A DNA stretch of 63,588 nt from Prorocentrum cordatum (lineage: Eukaryota > Sar > Dinophyceae > Prorocentrales > Prorocentraceae). Below are positions 11,756 to 22,619 of this stretch, one piece after another. The notes beneath the pieces are model-generated. The model was not told the DNA's origin. It saw nothing but the letters and a program-made list of their open reading frames with translations, and searched no databases. Position 1 is the first letter of the stretch. Each line of letters starts with the position of its first letter. Location of the stretch: the NCBI GenBank assembly GCA_963575745.1, contig CAUYUJ010014336.1, positions 351,097 to 414,684 on the forward strand, read 5' to 3'. A program made the position numbers and the translations under genes.

Positions 11756-11880
11756 CCATCGCTCGGACGTCCATTCCCTGTGCTTTTTCGGTTTCAAGCG
11801 TGGATTTTTCGCCAAATGATCAAGGATGCTCCTCGATGGTCCTCGCCGAAAGAAAAATGCACACGTCCGAGCGATGCCAA
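11756..11880. mobile_element. Repeat family A, copy 2
   Basis: Complete copy, ends CATCGCTCGGACGTCC / ACGTCCGAGCGATGCC. The flanking stretch CTGTAATGCCGTGGTGGATG occurs on both sides (about 11702 and 11882), so it may lie in a local duplication. Confidence 0.9.
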
Positions 11881-12730
11881 GCTGTAATGCCGTGGTGGAT
11901 GCGATATCTCGGGATTGCCCTCATGCCATATGGGTAGTGCTCCACGGCTGGTGCCCCATGGCGTCTTTGATGGACCCGACTTTCCTCGAGCAGTGCTTGC
12001 AATACGGAGTTCTTACTTCTATGGGAACGAACTTGAAATGAAGGTCGCGAGTGACCGCTCTTGCCCTGATGCCCATGGGTGTTGCTGACTGGCTGGTTCT
12101 CTATGGCGGGTGCCCACTGGTGCCGTAGTGATTGTGTTACGTAGTTGTGTGGATGCGGTGTGTCGTTCGTGCATTGGTGCCCTGTGATGTTGGTTGTGCT
12201 CTATGCCTGGTGCCCGACAGTATCCTTGATGGTGACAAGCTCTCGTTCGCGCCTTGGTGCCATATGGATTGGGTGGTGCTGAGCGGCTGTTGCATTAGCG
12301 ATTGAAATGTGATGCCCTGTGGCCGCTTTGAAGTGGATTGTGCCGGTGCGAGTTCTCTGTCTTGCCATGGTGACCCATGGGTGGTGCTGTATGGCTGGCA
12401 CCCTAGATTTGGAGGGTGAAAGTGGGGGTCGGCCGCAGGGTCCCGGCAATGATGTCTTTATGGGCCATGAATGGGCGATGCATCCTCGATTGCTGTGGTC
12501 GGCGGGGGAACTAATGGAAGCCCCCCGCTTGCACCCATGCGCGATACTTGAAAGGAAGGGAAGCAAGGGGGCGGGGGGCTCGGGAAAGGCGACGAAGGCA
12601 ACGTGCGCTGAGGGCGCAAAAAGAAAAGGCTGGAACACACGAAAGCGGTCATGTGAATGTCGAAATCTGCCCAGCCAATCTGACATGCGGAACAAAACGC
12701 CTCAGTGTTGGGGATCTTGAAGGCCAGGGC

Positions 12731-12954
12731 AAAATGTGAATTCACATTGTGGGGGAAACCAAAATGTGAATTCACATTTTGGGAAGAAGGAAAATGTGAA
12801 TTCACATTTTGGAAAAAAGGAAAATGTGAATTCACATTTTGGAATTTTGTGTAGGATTCTTTATGAAAGGGGCCAGAATGTGAATTCACATTTTGGGAAA
12901 AAGGAAAATGTGAATTCACATTTTGGGAAAAAGGAAAATGTGAATTCACATTTT
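12731..12954. repeat. 30-bp array of a perfect 20-bp palindrome
   Basis: AAAATGTGAATTCACATTTT, or one-base variants, occurs seven times: at 12731, 12761, 12791, 12821, 12875, 12905 and 12935. It is spaced by about 10 purine-rich bases; one gap (12841-12874) is longer. Each copy is a self-complementary box with an EcoRI site in the centre. Confidence 0.95.
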
Positions 12955-13900
12955 GGGAGAAAACTGGGCCCCAATCCAAATCTGTCTTGGGGGTCGAGAA
13001 ATCATCGTTTGGGAACATACACGATCATCAATCGCACAATCAAGACATACTTGCACTCCACTTCGCTTCCCCACGCGCAATATGCAAGAACCCCCGCACG
13101 CATGAACGATAATGGATGGACGGCGCGCGTGCCCACGCGGGCAACGCGCGGGCACGAACGACTGGCCCTCAATGACCGCCAACATTGGATGCCAATCGTA
13201 CCCGTTCACATACATGAACGATACATTGAGCATACATGGGCCATTCAGCCCCCATTGAAGACCCCCTGTTGCAGACCCCCTCTTTCACCCTCCAATAGAT
13301 ACTCGTTGGTCGTTACAAGTTCTCGTTCTTGCCCGGGCACCCGAAGGGTCGTGCTCAATGGCGGGTGGCCCATGAAACTGCGTTTGTTGGCGACTGCTGA
13401 TTCTTACCCTGGTGCTCTTATGGCCCGTGCGTGATCGGTGGTTCTGTTCAGACATTTCGTGTCCGCCCCTGCGCCCAGTGGGCGGTGCACCGGCGCGCAA
13501 TGGGGCCTCATTGTGGTGCGAGTTCTCGCGCCTGGCCGGGCGCCCTATGAGTGGTGCTCTACGGCTCATGCGCCCTGGTGCCTTTCACTGATTCTTAGTC
13601 TTGCTCTTGCCTTGGCACCACGGTGCTCCATCGTTGGAGCCCTGTCATGCTCTTCGTATTGGTCTTGCCTTTGCACCACGGTGCTCTATGGTTGGTGCCC
13701 TGTCATGCTCTTCTCGTTGTTGTCCTTGTGCCGTCTGGGTGGCCCCTGGTGGCTAACTTTCGTGTGCTGTCTGTTATGCGGTGGGGGTCTTCCGATTTCT
13801 CGCTCGTGCCTGAGTGCCCTATGGTTTGGTGCACTAAGGCGCATCACGCAGGTCGCGCCAGACTGCACACGCCTAAAGTACAAGAGCCTTTTGCTTGGCG

Positions 13901-14738
13901 TCGTCCACGTTGGCGATCATTCTACGCCGTGCTGGATCACTCAAACGCTGGCGTGCCCAACTTGTGCCTCAAAGCGAGGGCCAACCCAGCCCCAGCGCGG
14001 GCCACGAATGGATGCAGCTCGGTCGGGTCTCGGGCCCGACATGGCGATGCTCGCGCGTTGGGGCTCTCCGAGTCTAAAAAGCCCTCCTGGGCCCCCTTGG
14101 GCTGTCCCTCGGGCGCTTTTTGTTGATCTCTGGGGCCGTCTCTCGCGGGGCCGTCGTGGACTTCTCGTTCGACACGTGTTCGGCCCGTCTCGGGGCAACT
14201 TTCTGCTCGTCTTGGGAGACCTGCCAGGGGGGGGGTGGCGATCGCGAAGCGCCTTGAACAACTCAACAAGGCTCAAGACAGCAGCCAGAAGACGATACGC
14301 CAGGTTCGTGTCGTGCCAACTTCGGCGTTGGTTTCTGACACCGCGGGGATCTTTCAACCTGGAACGATCGGCTGTTTCCGAAGCGTCAGACTGTTCAACA
14401 TCGACCGATTCTGGGTCGCCGGCGGCGTTCAACATTGAATGCCGGCGGCTGGGGCGCCGCTGGTCGACACGATGCGAATCTACCGTGACGGGGATGCAAA
14501 GACGACGAATCTGGCTTTGGGCGCGTCGGAAACATGGGCGCGCCGGGCGATATGGGCATTCGGCAGCCTGGCCTTCTCGGAAGACCTGGGCAGTCCACAG
14601 CGCAAGGGTCAGCCCGCCATAGCCATCTCGGGTGAGGGATGTCCTGGCCTCCTGACTCCAGCTGCACGCAACGAAAAACCTTGTCGGCGGCACGCTCCGA
14701 AGTAGACACAATCAGCAGCGCTGCACTGGAAAAGCGCT
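13901..14738. other. No gene seen apart from family M copy 1
   Basis: GC-rich, open on both strands, no motif that I recognise. Confidence 0.4.
14310..14445. repeat. Repeat family M, copy 1
   Basis: GTTTCTGACACCGCGGGGAT followed by TCAACCTGGAACGATCGGC and GGCGTTCAACATTGAA. Confidence 0.65.
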
Positions 14739-14739
14739 C

Positions 14740-14960
14740 TTGGAGGAACAGCAAACTGCATGAGCATAAACCTTTGGAGGTCCGCGCGGATTTCCTGGAT
14801 CTGCGCTGAACACCCTTCCCCGGCGGGCGGATCGCGGCAGTGGCGGCGATGGAGGCGCCGCCAGGGGGGTGCAGCGCCGATCCAAGGAATCTGCGCGGAC
14901 CTCCGAAGATGTATTTGTATGCAGTTTTCTGTTCTTCGAGCTCCGAGGGTCCACTCCCAA
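14740..14960. mobile_element. Repeat family J, copy 1 (foldback)
   Basis: Arms GGAGGTCCGCGCGGATTTCC and GGAATCTGCGCGGACCTCC point inwards, and GGATCTGCGCTGAACACCC meets GGGGTGCAGCGCCGATCC. Confidence 0.8.
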
Positions 14961-14978
14961 GGCTAGGAGGCCTCCGAA

Positions 14979-15093
14979 ACGGGGTCCGAATAGATCGGGT
15001 CGGAGGATCGCGCCGGATCGCCGATGCATCGGCGACGACGGCGGTGCGTCGGCGATGGCAGCGCAGAGAAAATTGAGCTCCACATCGCGCACG
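14979..15093. mobile_element. Repeat family B, copy 2, right half missing
   Basis: Left end GGGGTCCGAATAGATCGGG, then GATCGCCGATGCATCGGCGA. It ends after CTCCACATCGCGC. Confidence 0.8.
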
Positions 15094-15264
15094 CGTCCAC
15101 GAACAGCAATCAGCACCCAAACCCTCGCGGCCTCAGAAACGTGGCCCGCGTCCGGCCACCGGCTCCTGGCAGTCTGTGCTTCGCAGCGACGGGAGAGGGA
15201 GAAAGGGGAACGATCAGCACGCAGACTACGTTGAGCAGGGACCGACCGTCCCTACATTCCTGTA

Positions 15265-15436
15265 GTCCTACTACGAAATGTTCTTAGAACCCCAAAAATG
15301 TTCTAAGAACAAAAACAATGTTCTTAGCAAAAAATAAACCCGATGTGCTAAAACAAAACAAACTCCGCCAGAAATGTTCTAAGAACATTTCGTGGGAACC
15401 ACAAAGACTTCTGAGAACATTGTTTGGTGGGGCTAT
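15265..15436. mobile_element. Repeat family F, copy 1
   Basis: Ends ACGAAATGTTCTTAGAAC and GTTCTAAGAACATTTCGTGG, with further TTCTTAGAA-like palindromes inside. AT-richer than its surroundings. Confidence 0.9.
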
Positions 15437-15699
15437 AGGCGGGCCGGGACGCTTCGCCACTGCATGACTACGGCGAACGCGCAGGCGGAAGGCCAGCCTC
15501 GGCGGGACGAAACAGGCGGGCGGGCAGGCGGGAAGGGACAGAGGGGAGACATCGAGCAGGGAGCAAGGGAGGAGAAGGCGAGGGAGAGGAGGAGGAGGAA
15601 CATGAGCGGGAGGCGAAAAGGAGGGAGGAGCAGCAACCGCAAACAACGGCAATGCATCGACGATACTGCGTGATCCTCCGACCCATCTCTTGCACGCGT

Positions 15700-15885
15700 G
15701 AAACGGATACGGAAAACACGGGTACGATATTCAACAGCATGTGTTGTCCCAAACAGACAGCGGTCGCTGTCAAGCAAAGAACCTTCTGTCTCAAATGGGC
15801 AACGACCGCGGCCTCGCCGGAAACGGACCCTGTCCAGAATGAGCAAGAACTCCTGATGGACTTTATACCCATCGTTTCTGTACCA
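15700..15885. mobile_element. Repeat family C, copy 1 (diverged)
   Basis: Family C is about 165-220 bp with inverted ends (GGGTACAATGCCCAACA / TGTTGGGCATTGTACCC) and an inner palindrome AACAGCGGCCGCTGTTGGGC. Here the ends are GGGTACGATATTCAACA and ATGGACTTTATACCC. Confidence 0.65.
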
Positions 15886-16970
15886 AGAAATAGTTGTTTC
15901 ATGTGTTTGCGTAGCGCGACACCCTCCTCAGGGCCCTCCAGTGCCAGTGGCAAAGGAAACCGCCCCACCAGGGCGACTGAATACCGCTGGCTCCATGGCG
16001 AACCAGGGCCCGGAGAAGCGTGCTGCAAGGCAAGAAGGCGGAGTCGAAGTCGTTCGCCACCTGCCCAATGCTGGGCCCCACGCCAAGGGCGCGGGCGCCC
16101 AGTCGACGACAACGAAAGGACCCCGAAAAGCTTACACCCTTGAAAAACAACAGGGGCCAAAACATCACCCTAGACCCCTAAGGAGACAAAACAAGTTCAT
16201 ACTTTATACTCACGGAAATCGCCATACAGTCGAGGTGCTACCACAAGGAACGCTAAACAAGGCACGAAGGGTCTTTTCTGGCCCAAGAAGCGCCTGGAGG
16301 CGCGAAGAGCTGAAGAAAGAGCTGAAGGAACCGCCATAGAAGAGCTTGAGGAACAGCGAGCCCCTTTCACACCCAAAGTTGTCCTTATCTCAGCGTTTTG
16401 GCTGCAGTTGCTCACGATGCGCGCACAAACATTTCAGGAGGTCGGTCGGACTGGTCGGCCCTGCCCGATGGAGCCCTCCCTTGCGAGTCGCCAACAAGGC
16501 CGGGCGGGCGCTCTCAAGGACAACACTGATGTTGTACTGGCTTTCGCCCCTTGCATCTCGCTCGCCCCGAAATCCGTTCGGACCCGTTCGGGAGGCCCAG
16601 AAAAACGCACGGGGCCGCCTGGCCACAGGCAGGCGATCGTCAGGAGAGGCCAAGTCCAGACGGACCAAACCCAGACGGAGACCGAACACTCCGTAAGGAC
16701 CTTCTCCGTATGGAGCCAGCATCCGCTCAGGAGAGAGGCTGAGCCCAGACCGAGTAAGCCCAGACGGAGGCCGAGCACTCTGCACGGCCTTCCTCAGAGT
16801 AGAGGGTCGGCTACAGAATTGGTTTAGCCCAAAATTGGTTTCCTCGCCGACTTGACAACAAAGATGTGGAATGCTCGTGGCCCTACGAGCAGTTCTGCGC
16901 TCTTCGCACACCCGACGAGACGACCCAAAGGGGGGGCAAACAAACCAATTCTGCAGAGTCGATCCCAATG
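15886..16970. other. No gene seen
   Basis: Contains family L copy 2. 16640-16790 repeats CAGACGGAGGCCGAGCACTC-like words twice. Otherwise featureless. Confidence 0.4.
16325..16415. repeat. Repeat family L, copy 2
   Basis: TTGAGGAACAGCGAGCCCCT and CTCAGCGTTTTGGCTGCAG. Confidence 0.55.
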
Positions 16971-16974
16971 TTGG

Positions 16975-17205
16975 GCGCCCGAACTATCCGGGGTAACTCG
17001 GGTCCGGGGTGATTCGGGTTTGGATTCCCGAAAAAAAAACCAACCCGGGTTAGCCCTGACCCGAGATACCCCTGATGATTTGGGGCTCTGGACGCCCGAA
17101 TTATCCGGGGTAAGTCGGGTCCGGGGTAAGTCGGGCTCGGAATCCCGAAAAACGAACCCGAGTTAGCCCTGACCCGAGTCACCCCTGATGATTCGGGGCT
17201 CCGAC
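16975..17205. repeat. Two-unit copy of the 113-bp repeat
   Basis: The same unit as the array at 30.1-31.7 kb and in the same orientation, but present only twice and more diverged (for example CCCGAACTATCCGG instead of CCCGAGTTATCCGG). It may be close to the starting form from which the large array expanded. Confidence 0.9.
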
Positions 17206-17393
17206 AGTGTGGGAGGCAAACCCGTGTGGGGGCGAGCCCGACGAGAAAACCGGTTCTGTAGTCGAGCCCCTGCTCGACTACCTTCGCGTGGGCCGAGCCT
17301 CTCCCGAGACCGCCGCGCGCGCCGCCCTGCGCAAAAAAAACGCCGCGGGGCGCCCGCTGGTGAGCGGTGACCGACCGTCCCGGCATTCCTATC
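17206..17393. other. GC-rich spacer between repeats
   Basis: Lies between the 113-bp dimer and family G copy 2; no gene signal. Confidence 0.4.
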
Positions 17394-17572
17394 AGGGATG
17401 GACAGACCTCCCTTTAGCAAAACGTGGTTTAGTGAAAACGACCTGAGGCCCAAACCTGGCGGGCGCAAGCCTGGAAAATAACGGCCGCGGCGCCCTCTCG
17501 AGAACCGAAAACGGACAATTCACTAATCGACGTGTCACTGTTGGGGGTTCTGTTCACCCCCGATCCTATAGG
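17394..17572. mobile_element. Repeat family G, copy 2
   Basis: Close to copy 1 over its length (GCAAAACGTGGTTTAGTG, CACTAATCGACGTGTCACTG). Confidence 0.9.
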
Positions 17573-17722
17573 CCCATCACGAAATGTCCTCAGAACCCCC
17601 CAAAAAGTGCTCTGAGAACAGGGACGACGTTCCTAGAACATGCGGCCCGATGTGCGAAAACAAAGAGGTCCCGGCCAGAACTGCTCCAAGAACATCTCGT
17701 GCAGACTGCAAAAGGTTCTCAG
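17570..17722. mobile_element. Repeat family F, copy 2
   Basis: ATCACGAAATGTCCTCAGAA at the left, CAAGAACATCTCGTG and AAAGGTTCTCAGA at the right. It directly follows a family G copy. Confidence 0.85.
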
Positions 17723-17727
17723 ATTTG

Positions 17728-17899
17728 GACGCCCGGAATGGGCACGGAAAGAATGGGTACAGTGCCCAACCACAAATGCTGCCCCAAACCAACAGCGGCC
17801 ACTGCTGGGCAGGCGGCCTTCGGTCTCAAGTGGACACAGGCCGCGGCGACACCGACAGTGAGCCCTGTTCGGAACGAACGGGAACTGCTGTTGGGCATC
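17728..17899. mobile_element. Repeat family C, copy 2, abutting family D
   Basis: Left end GGGCACGGAAAGAATGGGTA; right side GAACTGCTGTTGGGCATC, directly followed by a family D copy. The outer right end is missing, as if family D had replaced it. Confidence 0.85.
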
Positions 17900-17907
17900 T
17901 GACTACC

Positions 17908-18074
17908 TACCAGACCACCCCAACCCAACCCGAAGACCCGAATTTGACCCGAATTTCGGGTTGGGGGGGGTACGGATACCACGTGTTTTTTCAACGTTCC
18001 CCGACCCCCCCCCACTGGAAGTCGAGGATAAATTTGGGCCTTCGGGTTGGGTTGGGGTGGTTTGGTGGGTGGTG
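17908..18074. mobile_element. Repeat family D, copy 2
   Basis: Both inverted ends present; it abuts family C copy 2 on the left. Confidence 0.9.
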
Positions 18075-18249
18075 GGCATCGTACCCTTCGGGCCCATCAG
18101 AGCATTCTCTGGTGGGCCTGCAGGCGAGCCAGGACGCTCCGCCACCGCTCGACACTGCACGGAGGGCTCCGGGCCCGCCACGGCCCGCCCCCCCCCCCCC
18201 CCGTGGCCGCCGACCGTCGTGGCCACGGCCAGCGCGTCGGCCAGCCGCC

Positions 18250-18253
<4 letters not shown>

Positions 18254-18286
<33 letters not shown>
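18254..18286. repeat. (GAC)n microsatellite
   Basis: About eleven GAC units. Confidence 0.95.
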
Positions 18287-18319
18287 TGCGTGGAGCGCGG
18301 TGGCCGTGCGACGAGAGGG

Positions 18320-18480
18320 CCTCGGGACACACAGACAAACAGGCACGCAAAGCTCCCTAGACTTTCTCACGTGTTCTGGGTGTTCGTCTTCCTTCCCCAA
18401 AGCAGCTTCCCCTGTTCTCCCATATTTTCCTTGGGATCGACGATGCACTGTGTCTGTGTGTTCTTTCCCCTCCTGACAAG
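18320..18480. mobile_element. Repeat family I, copy 1
   Basis: GGGACACACAGACAAACAGG at the left, GATCGACGATGCACTGTGTC and TGTGTTCTTTCCCCTCCTGA at the right. The family lacks clean inverted ends. Confidence 0.75.
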
Positions 18481-18899
18481 AGACGTGCTAATACTATATG
18501 TTCTCCTTAGAGGCGAACGCCCTAGCCGAACATACAGTATACTCAGGCCCATCACCCATCTTGTAGTACAGTCGACCCGTATCAAAAAATGCGCGATAAG
18601 GAAGTACGGGCCTTGGGCGCCCATTTCGAAGCGTTTCGAGCGGGGCGCGGCCAGCTAGAGTCGCCAAGGATGGGCCGAGGAGGCACGGATGCAAGGGCAC
18701 CCTTGGGACGGTTGCCTATCCTTACCATGCGGGTTGACTGTATACCCATCTTGTAGTATATCGTTGCCCGACGCGCGCGCAGTATTAGTCTGTTGGGGTG
18801 GCGCCCAATACATGTGAGCGACGGACATGATGGCGGCTGTCGCCCACCGCTCGATGGCACCATGCACGTTTTGAGTGGTGCCCGAGGGGGGCTCCTTGA

Positions 18900-19085
18900 T
18901 TACTGACCCGTCGGTCGGAAGGAGCGGGAAGAAACACGAAGTGGGAAGGCGTTGGAAGTGGATTGGGCTTCCGCCCGCCACCTGAAGAGGAGGGAAGAGG
19001 GAACACCGCTCGATGTTTGAAGTAGGAAGGCGCATGAAGTAGATTGGGATGGGAGAATCCAAAAATACCTACTTCAACCGACGTG
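18900..19085. mobile_element. Repeat family H, copy 1
   Basis: Markers CGTCGGTCGGAAG, GGCGTTGGAAGTGGATTGGG and AAATACCTACTTCAA. Two GAAGTRGATTGGG boxes are set about 80 bases apart. Confidence 0.8.
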
Positions 19086-19687
19086 TACTGATTGCTCAGC
19101 CAGGCTCTGCTTCCGATGCGCCGTCCGGGCGCTCGGCTTCTCTGTCTGTCTGATACAAAGTGGGCGACGGGAAGAAGCGGCTCTTACGCGAGATGACGGA
19201 AATCGACTTTACGCGGTGACTCACGCTGGCCGCCAGCGCGGCACGCCCCAGTGGAAACGAGGGCGCTGACGCACGAGCTTACGCGGGCAGCTTACGCGCG
19301 AATGTCAGCGCAGTCGACCTCGTTCGTGTTGTTCTGCGTCGCTCCTGTGACTCTCAAAAACGTCTGGGCCAAACATGAAAAACTGACCAAAGGCAAGGGC
19401 CAATCATGTTGTTCTGCGTGCACGGGTCAAACAACGGCTTCGTGTTGTTCTGCGTGCAGGGGCCACTTACGACAAATGTCTGAAACGGCCCAGGATCGCC
19501 GGAGCCGCGTCTCTCGACGTTACGCGAACCATACCAAGCAGCAACAGCTGAGCTGCATACTGGGAGTCGCGATACCGGTGGGGGGGGGAATCATGATTCA
19601 TCTTTTGCCGTCGTGAGCGCTGCTCCCCCCTGAGGAAAGATGGGAGGGTCATCCCCTCGTATTTCCTGGGCTAGCATTGCCCGCCAG
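19086..19687. other. No gene seen; short local duplications
   Basis: CGTGTTGTTCTGCGTGCA-like text occurs three times between 19325 and 19460. 19230-19330 (GCTTACGCGCGAATGTCAGC) resembles 50.15-50.25 kb. Confidence 0.5.
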
Positions 19688-19850
19688 TCGGAAGCAGTTG
19701 AACACATGAAGTAGAAAGGCGGAGTAACTAGATTGGGTTCGGACCCGCCTAAATAACAATAAGCAACAATAACACCATATCGATTCTTGAAGTATGAGGG
19801 CGCTTGAAATATATTGGATTCAAGAGATCCCCGAATACCTAAGAACGTCC
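19688..19850. mobile_element. Repeat family H, copy 2 (diverged)
   Basis: GTCGGAAGCAGTTGAACACA, AACTAGATTGGGTTCGGACC and CGAATACCTAAGAACG; otherwise worn. Confidence 0.6.
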
Positions 19851-20271
19851 GACGTGGACGGGGGCGTAGGGTGGGGCACGCCAGGGCGAGAGGTGCGCTG
19901 CAATCGCCAAAGCGTGCGCGCGGGCACCAACATTTCGGGTGGGGGCCAAGCCCCGTCCTACCATGCGCACGATCGTTACTGTTACCCTGGAGGGGGAGAA
20001 GAATTTGGCCAGGGCAACGACCGCATTGCGCCAGAGGACAGCACATAACCTCGCCTCTAGCCTGAATCATGAAGGATACATGGTCCTGAAGGAAGGGGGT
20101 CCTGGAAGCCTTCCTCCGTTTTCGATGGCTTCAGGCCCTCGACGGACCCTGGAATTATATCAGGAACTGGCTCAAGATGAATAGCTGGCCCGGGGGAAAA
20201 CCCTGGGGTCTGGGACCCGCTCTCCTCAGGACCCTCCTCTGCACGGTTACCCCCGGGGCCGTTGGCAACCC

Positions 20272-20342
20272 GAGGAGGAGGAGGAGGAGGAGGAGGAGGA
20301 GGTGGAGGAGGAGGACGAGGAGGAGGAGGAGGAGGAGGAGCC
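20272..20342. repeat. (GGA)n tract
   Basis: Purine-only run of GGA/GGT/GAC units. Confidence 0.95.
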
Positions 20343-20720
20343 CCCAGGGGGGTACCTCGATGCGTGGGCGGCGCATCGGGGCCCCTGGGGTGCACTGAAA
20401 TCCGCCTAGACGTCGCTTGCGGCGCCGCGGGCCAGGGGGTCGGCGCCCTGTCGGGCCTGGGGCGGCACCCCTGGACCAGCTGGGGTTGTCCCCCAAAATG
20501 GCCAGGTCTGCCGTCTCAGGTCCCACGGGGATCCGGCCTCTGGGTCCCGCGAGGGCACCCGTCCCTGGTCGGCGCAATCCCGTCCTTCGCGATGGGTGCA
20601 CGTCGGCCTGTACGGCACCTGCCTGGGTTGGGGGCAGGCTCTCGCCACCGTTGCTGCCTGCCCGTCACGTTGCGGTGTCAGGTGTGGTCAGGGGGGCCGG
20701 CCCTCTTGGGTACGAGGAGG
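20343..20720. other. No gene seen
   Basis: GC-rich spacer between two (GGA)n tracts. Confidence 0.4.
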
Positions 20721-20855
20721 AGGAGGAGGAGGAGCAGGGAGCAGCGAGGAGCTAACAGCGAGCAGCGAGGAGGAGCGAGGAGAAGGAGGAGGAGGAGGAG
20801 GAGGAGGAGGAGGAGGAGGAGGAAGATGACGATGATGATGATGAGGAGGAGGAAA
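20721..20855. repeat. (GGA)n tract with (GAT)n end
   Basis: GGA units, AGCAGCGAGGAGC words and GATGATGATGATGAGG. Confidence 0.95.
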
Positions 20856-21139
20856 CCCACCTGACCCCCCTTGGGCACATAGGGTCTGCGGGGGTGGGCC
20901 CGGTTACCCATGCGCGGGAGCACGCGCCGCGCGCCCCGCACGGCGACGCGGGGTGGTACCTGAGTCCCCTGGTGCTTGCCGAGCCAGGGAGGCATGGAGG
21001 GCCGCCCGCCTTCGGCGGGCTGGTGGTGCTCACCACGATCTGCGTGGTGAGCCTGGCGCCTCTCTCTTTTGCTTCCTCTCGTCGTCCCCCTTTCCCCCTC
21101 CCCCCTCGGGCCCCGCCAGGGAGGTGCGGCACCTAGCTT
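20856..21139. other. No gene seen
   Basis: GC-rich spacer; includes CCTCTCTCTTTTGCTTCCTC. Confidence 0.4.
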
Positions 21140-21325
21140 CGGGAGCGGCAAAGAGGGGGGTGTCCAAGAGGGGGGTGTGCAAATCATGACCGGCGGCATG
21201 TGCGCGGCACAGCGGGGGGGCCAGGGACATAATGAAACAAGAAGAGGCGCCATGAAATCTGAGGAAAAATCATGGCCCCCGCCATGATATCCACCCCCCC
21301 CTAGTCATCACCCCCCTCTTTTCCG
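21140..21325. mobile_element. Repeat family X, copy 3 (uninterrupted)
   Basis: GAGGGGGGTGTCCAAGAGGG, AGAAGAGGCGCCATGAAATC and ATCATGGCCCCCGCCATGAT in one piece. Confidence 0.75.
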
Positions 21326-21449
21326 CCCCCGATAGCTCTAGGGTGTCGCGGGGCCCGGGGTCGGGGGCTGGGCGTTTGGCGCCGCCCCCCCCCCCCCCCT
21401 CTTGTAGAGGCGTGCTGCGAGGCCCACCGTGGCGCCAGGCTGTGTCGCA

Positions 21450-21645
21450 GGAGGAGGAGGAGGAGGAGGGCGAGGAGGAGGAGAGGAGGAGGAGGAGGAG
21501 GAGGAGGAGGAGGAGGAGGGAGGAGGAGGGAGGAGGAGGAGGAGGAGGGGGAGGGGGAGGAGGAGGAGGAGGAGGAGGAGGAGGAGGAGGAGGAGGAGGA
21601 GGAGGAGGAGGAGGAGGAGGAGGAGGAGGAGGAGGAGGAGGACGG
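21450..21645. repeat. (GGA)n tract
   Basis: Almost 200 bases of GGA. Long Gly, Glu or Arg open frames come from it. Confidence 0.95.
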
Positions 21646-21954
21646 GTCGCCTAAGCCCTTCGGAGAAACCCTCCACCCGCCTCCTCCATGGCCACTTCTT
21701 CGCAACCTGAGTCCCCTGGGGAGCCTGGAGGCTCCAACCCCTCTGAAGGGGCCTTGGGACACACAAATACATACACACAAATTCGCCGGCCCAACGGGCC
21801 AGAGGCGTGCTAAGATCTCCGGTAACTGGTTAACAATTGTATATTGTACTAGTTCGCGCGCGCGGGGCGGCCCCTGGGGGTCCCCCGGCGAAAAGTACCC
21901 CGCCCGCCGCCTGGGAAGGTCCCGCCCGGTTCAACTCAGAGATGGTTTTCCTTC

Positions 21955-22560
21955 TGGGTGCGGCCTCTCAGGCCGCCCTGAGCGCGCCAAGAGTGCCCCA
22001 AGAGGCCCCCAAGATTGCTCAAGAGGCCCCCGAGACGTTCAAAGAGCGCTCCAAGGCGCCGAAGATGACCCCAAGACGGCCCAAGAGACCCCCAAGACAG
22101 CCGAAGAGGCCTTCAAGACGCCCCAAGAGCCTTCCAAGAGGCCTCCGAAGAGGGCCCCAAGAGGCCAAAATCGTTGATTTTCATTGGTTTTTTCCGATGT
22201 TTTTTGCGTTCTGGCTTTTTCGGCTTCCGGACGCTCTAAGACGACCCAAGAGGCGCCCAAGATCGCTCCAAGACGGCCCACGAAGCTCCCAAGACGGCCC
22301 CGAAACGGCCCAAGAGGGCCCCCAAGACGGCCCAAGTGCCGCCCAAGACGGACCAAGAGGCCCCAAGACGGGCCCAAGAGGGGCTCAAGAGGGGAACCGA
22401 GAACCGAAAAATCGAGCCCTCCGCCCCAGAAGGCGCCCAGGAGGCCCCAAAAAGGCCCAAGACGCCCCAAGAGGCGCCCAAGAGGCCCAAAAGAGGCCCC
22501 AAGAGGCCCCAAAACGGCCCCCAAGAGGCCCCCAAACTCGGCTAGCCCACAACGGTGCGA
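21955..22560. repeat. CCCAAGAGGCC-type simple repeat
   Basis: CCCAAGACGGCCC and CCAAGAGGCCCC words in loose tandem at 10-15 base spacing. The same style recurs at 3.59-3.88, 23.64-23.80, 27.49-27.70 and 54.19-54.36 kb. Confidence 0.85.
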
Positions 22561-22619
22561 CAATATGGGCCGGCGGAATGAGCGAAGCGATTAATAACAG
22601 GATTCCCGATAATTTTTGT

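Larger units (their letters stand above)
11541..13900. repeat. Degenerate GTGCTCTATGG / TGGTGCCCTG repeat
   Basis: Words such as GTGCTCTATGGTTGGTGCCC, CGCGAGTTCTCG and GGTGCTCTATGGC recur every 40-60 bases over more than 2 kb, interrupted by family A copy 2 and the palindrome array at 12.73 kb. The long open frames of this stretch follow from the repeat. Confidence 0.65.

Noticed and set aside
12731-12954. CRISPR-like spacing of repeats
   Set aside because: Spacers are about 10 bases of near-identical purine sequence, not unique 25-40 base spacers, and the context is eukaryotic.
13438-14622. 394-codon plus-strand open frame
   Set aside because: Lies in the degenerate GTGCTCTATGG repeat; composition follows the repeat and the minus strand is equally open.
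22184-22594. Lys/Arg/Pro-rich histone-like protein
   Set aside because: The composition is explained by the CCCAAGAGGCC simple repeat in all frames.
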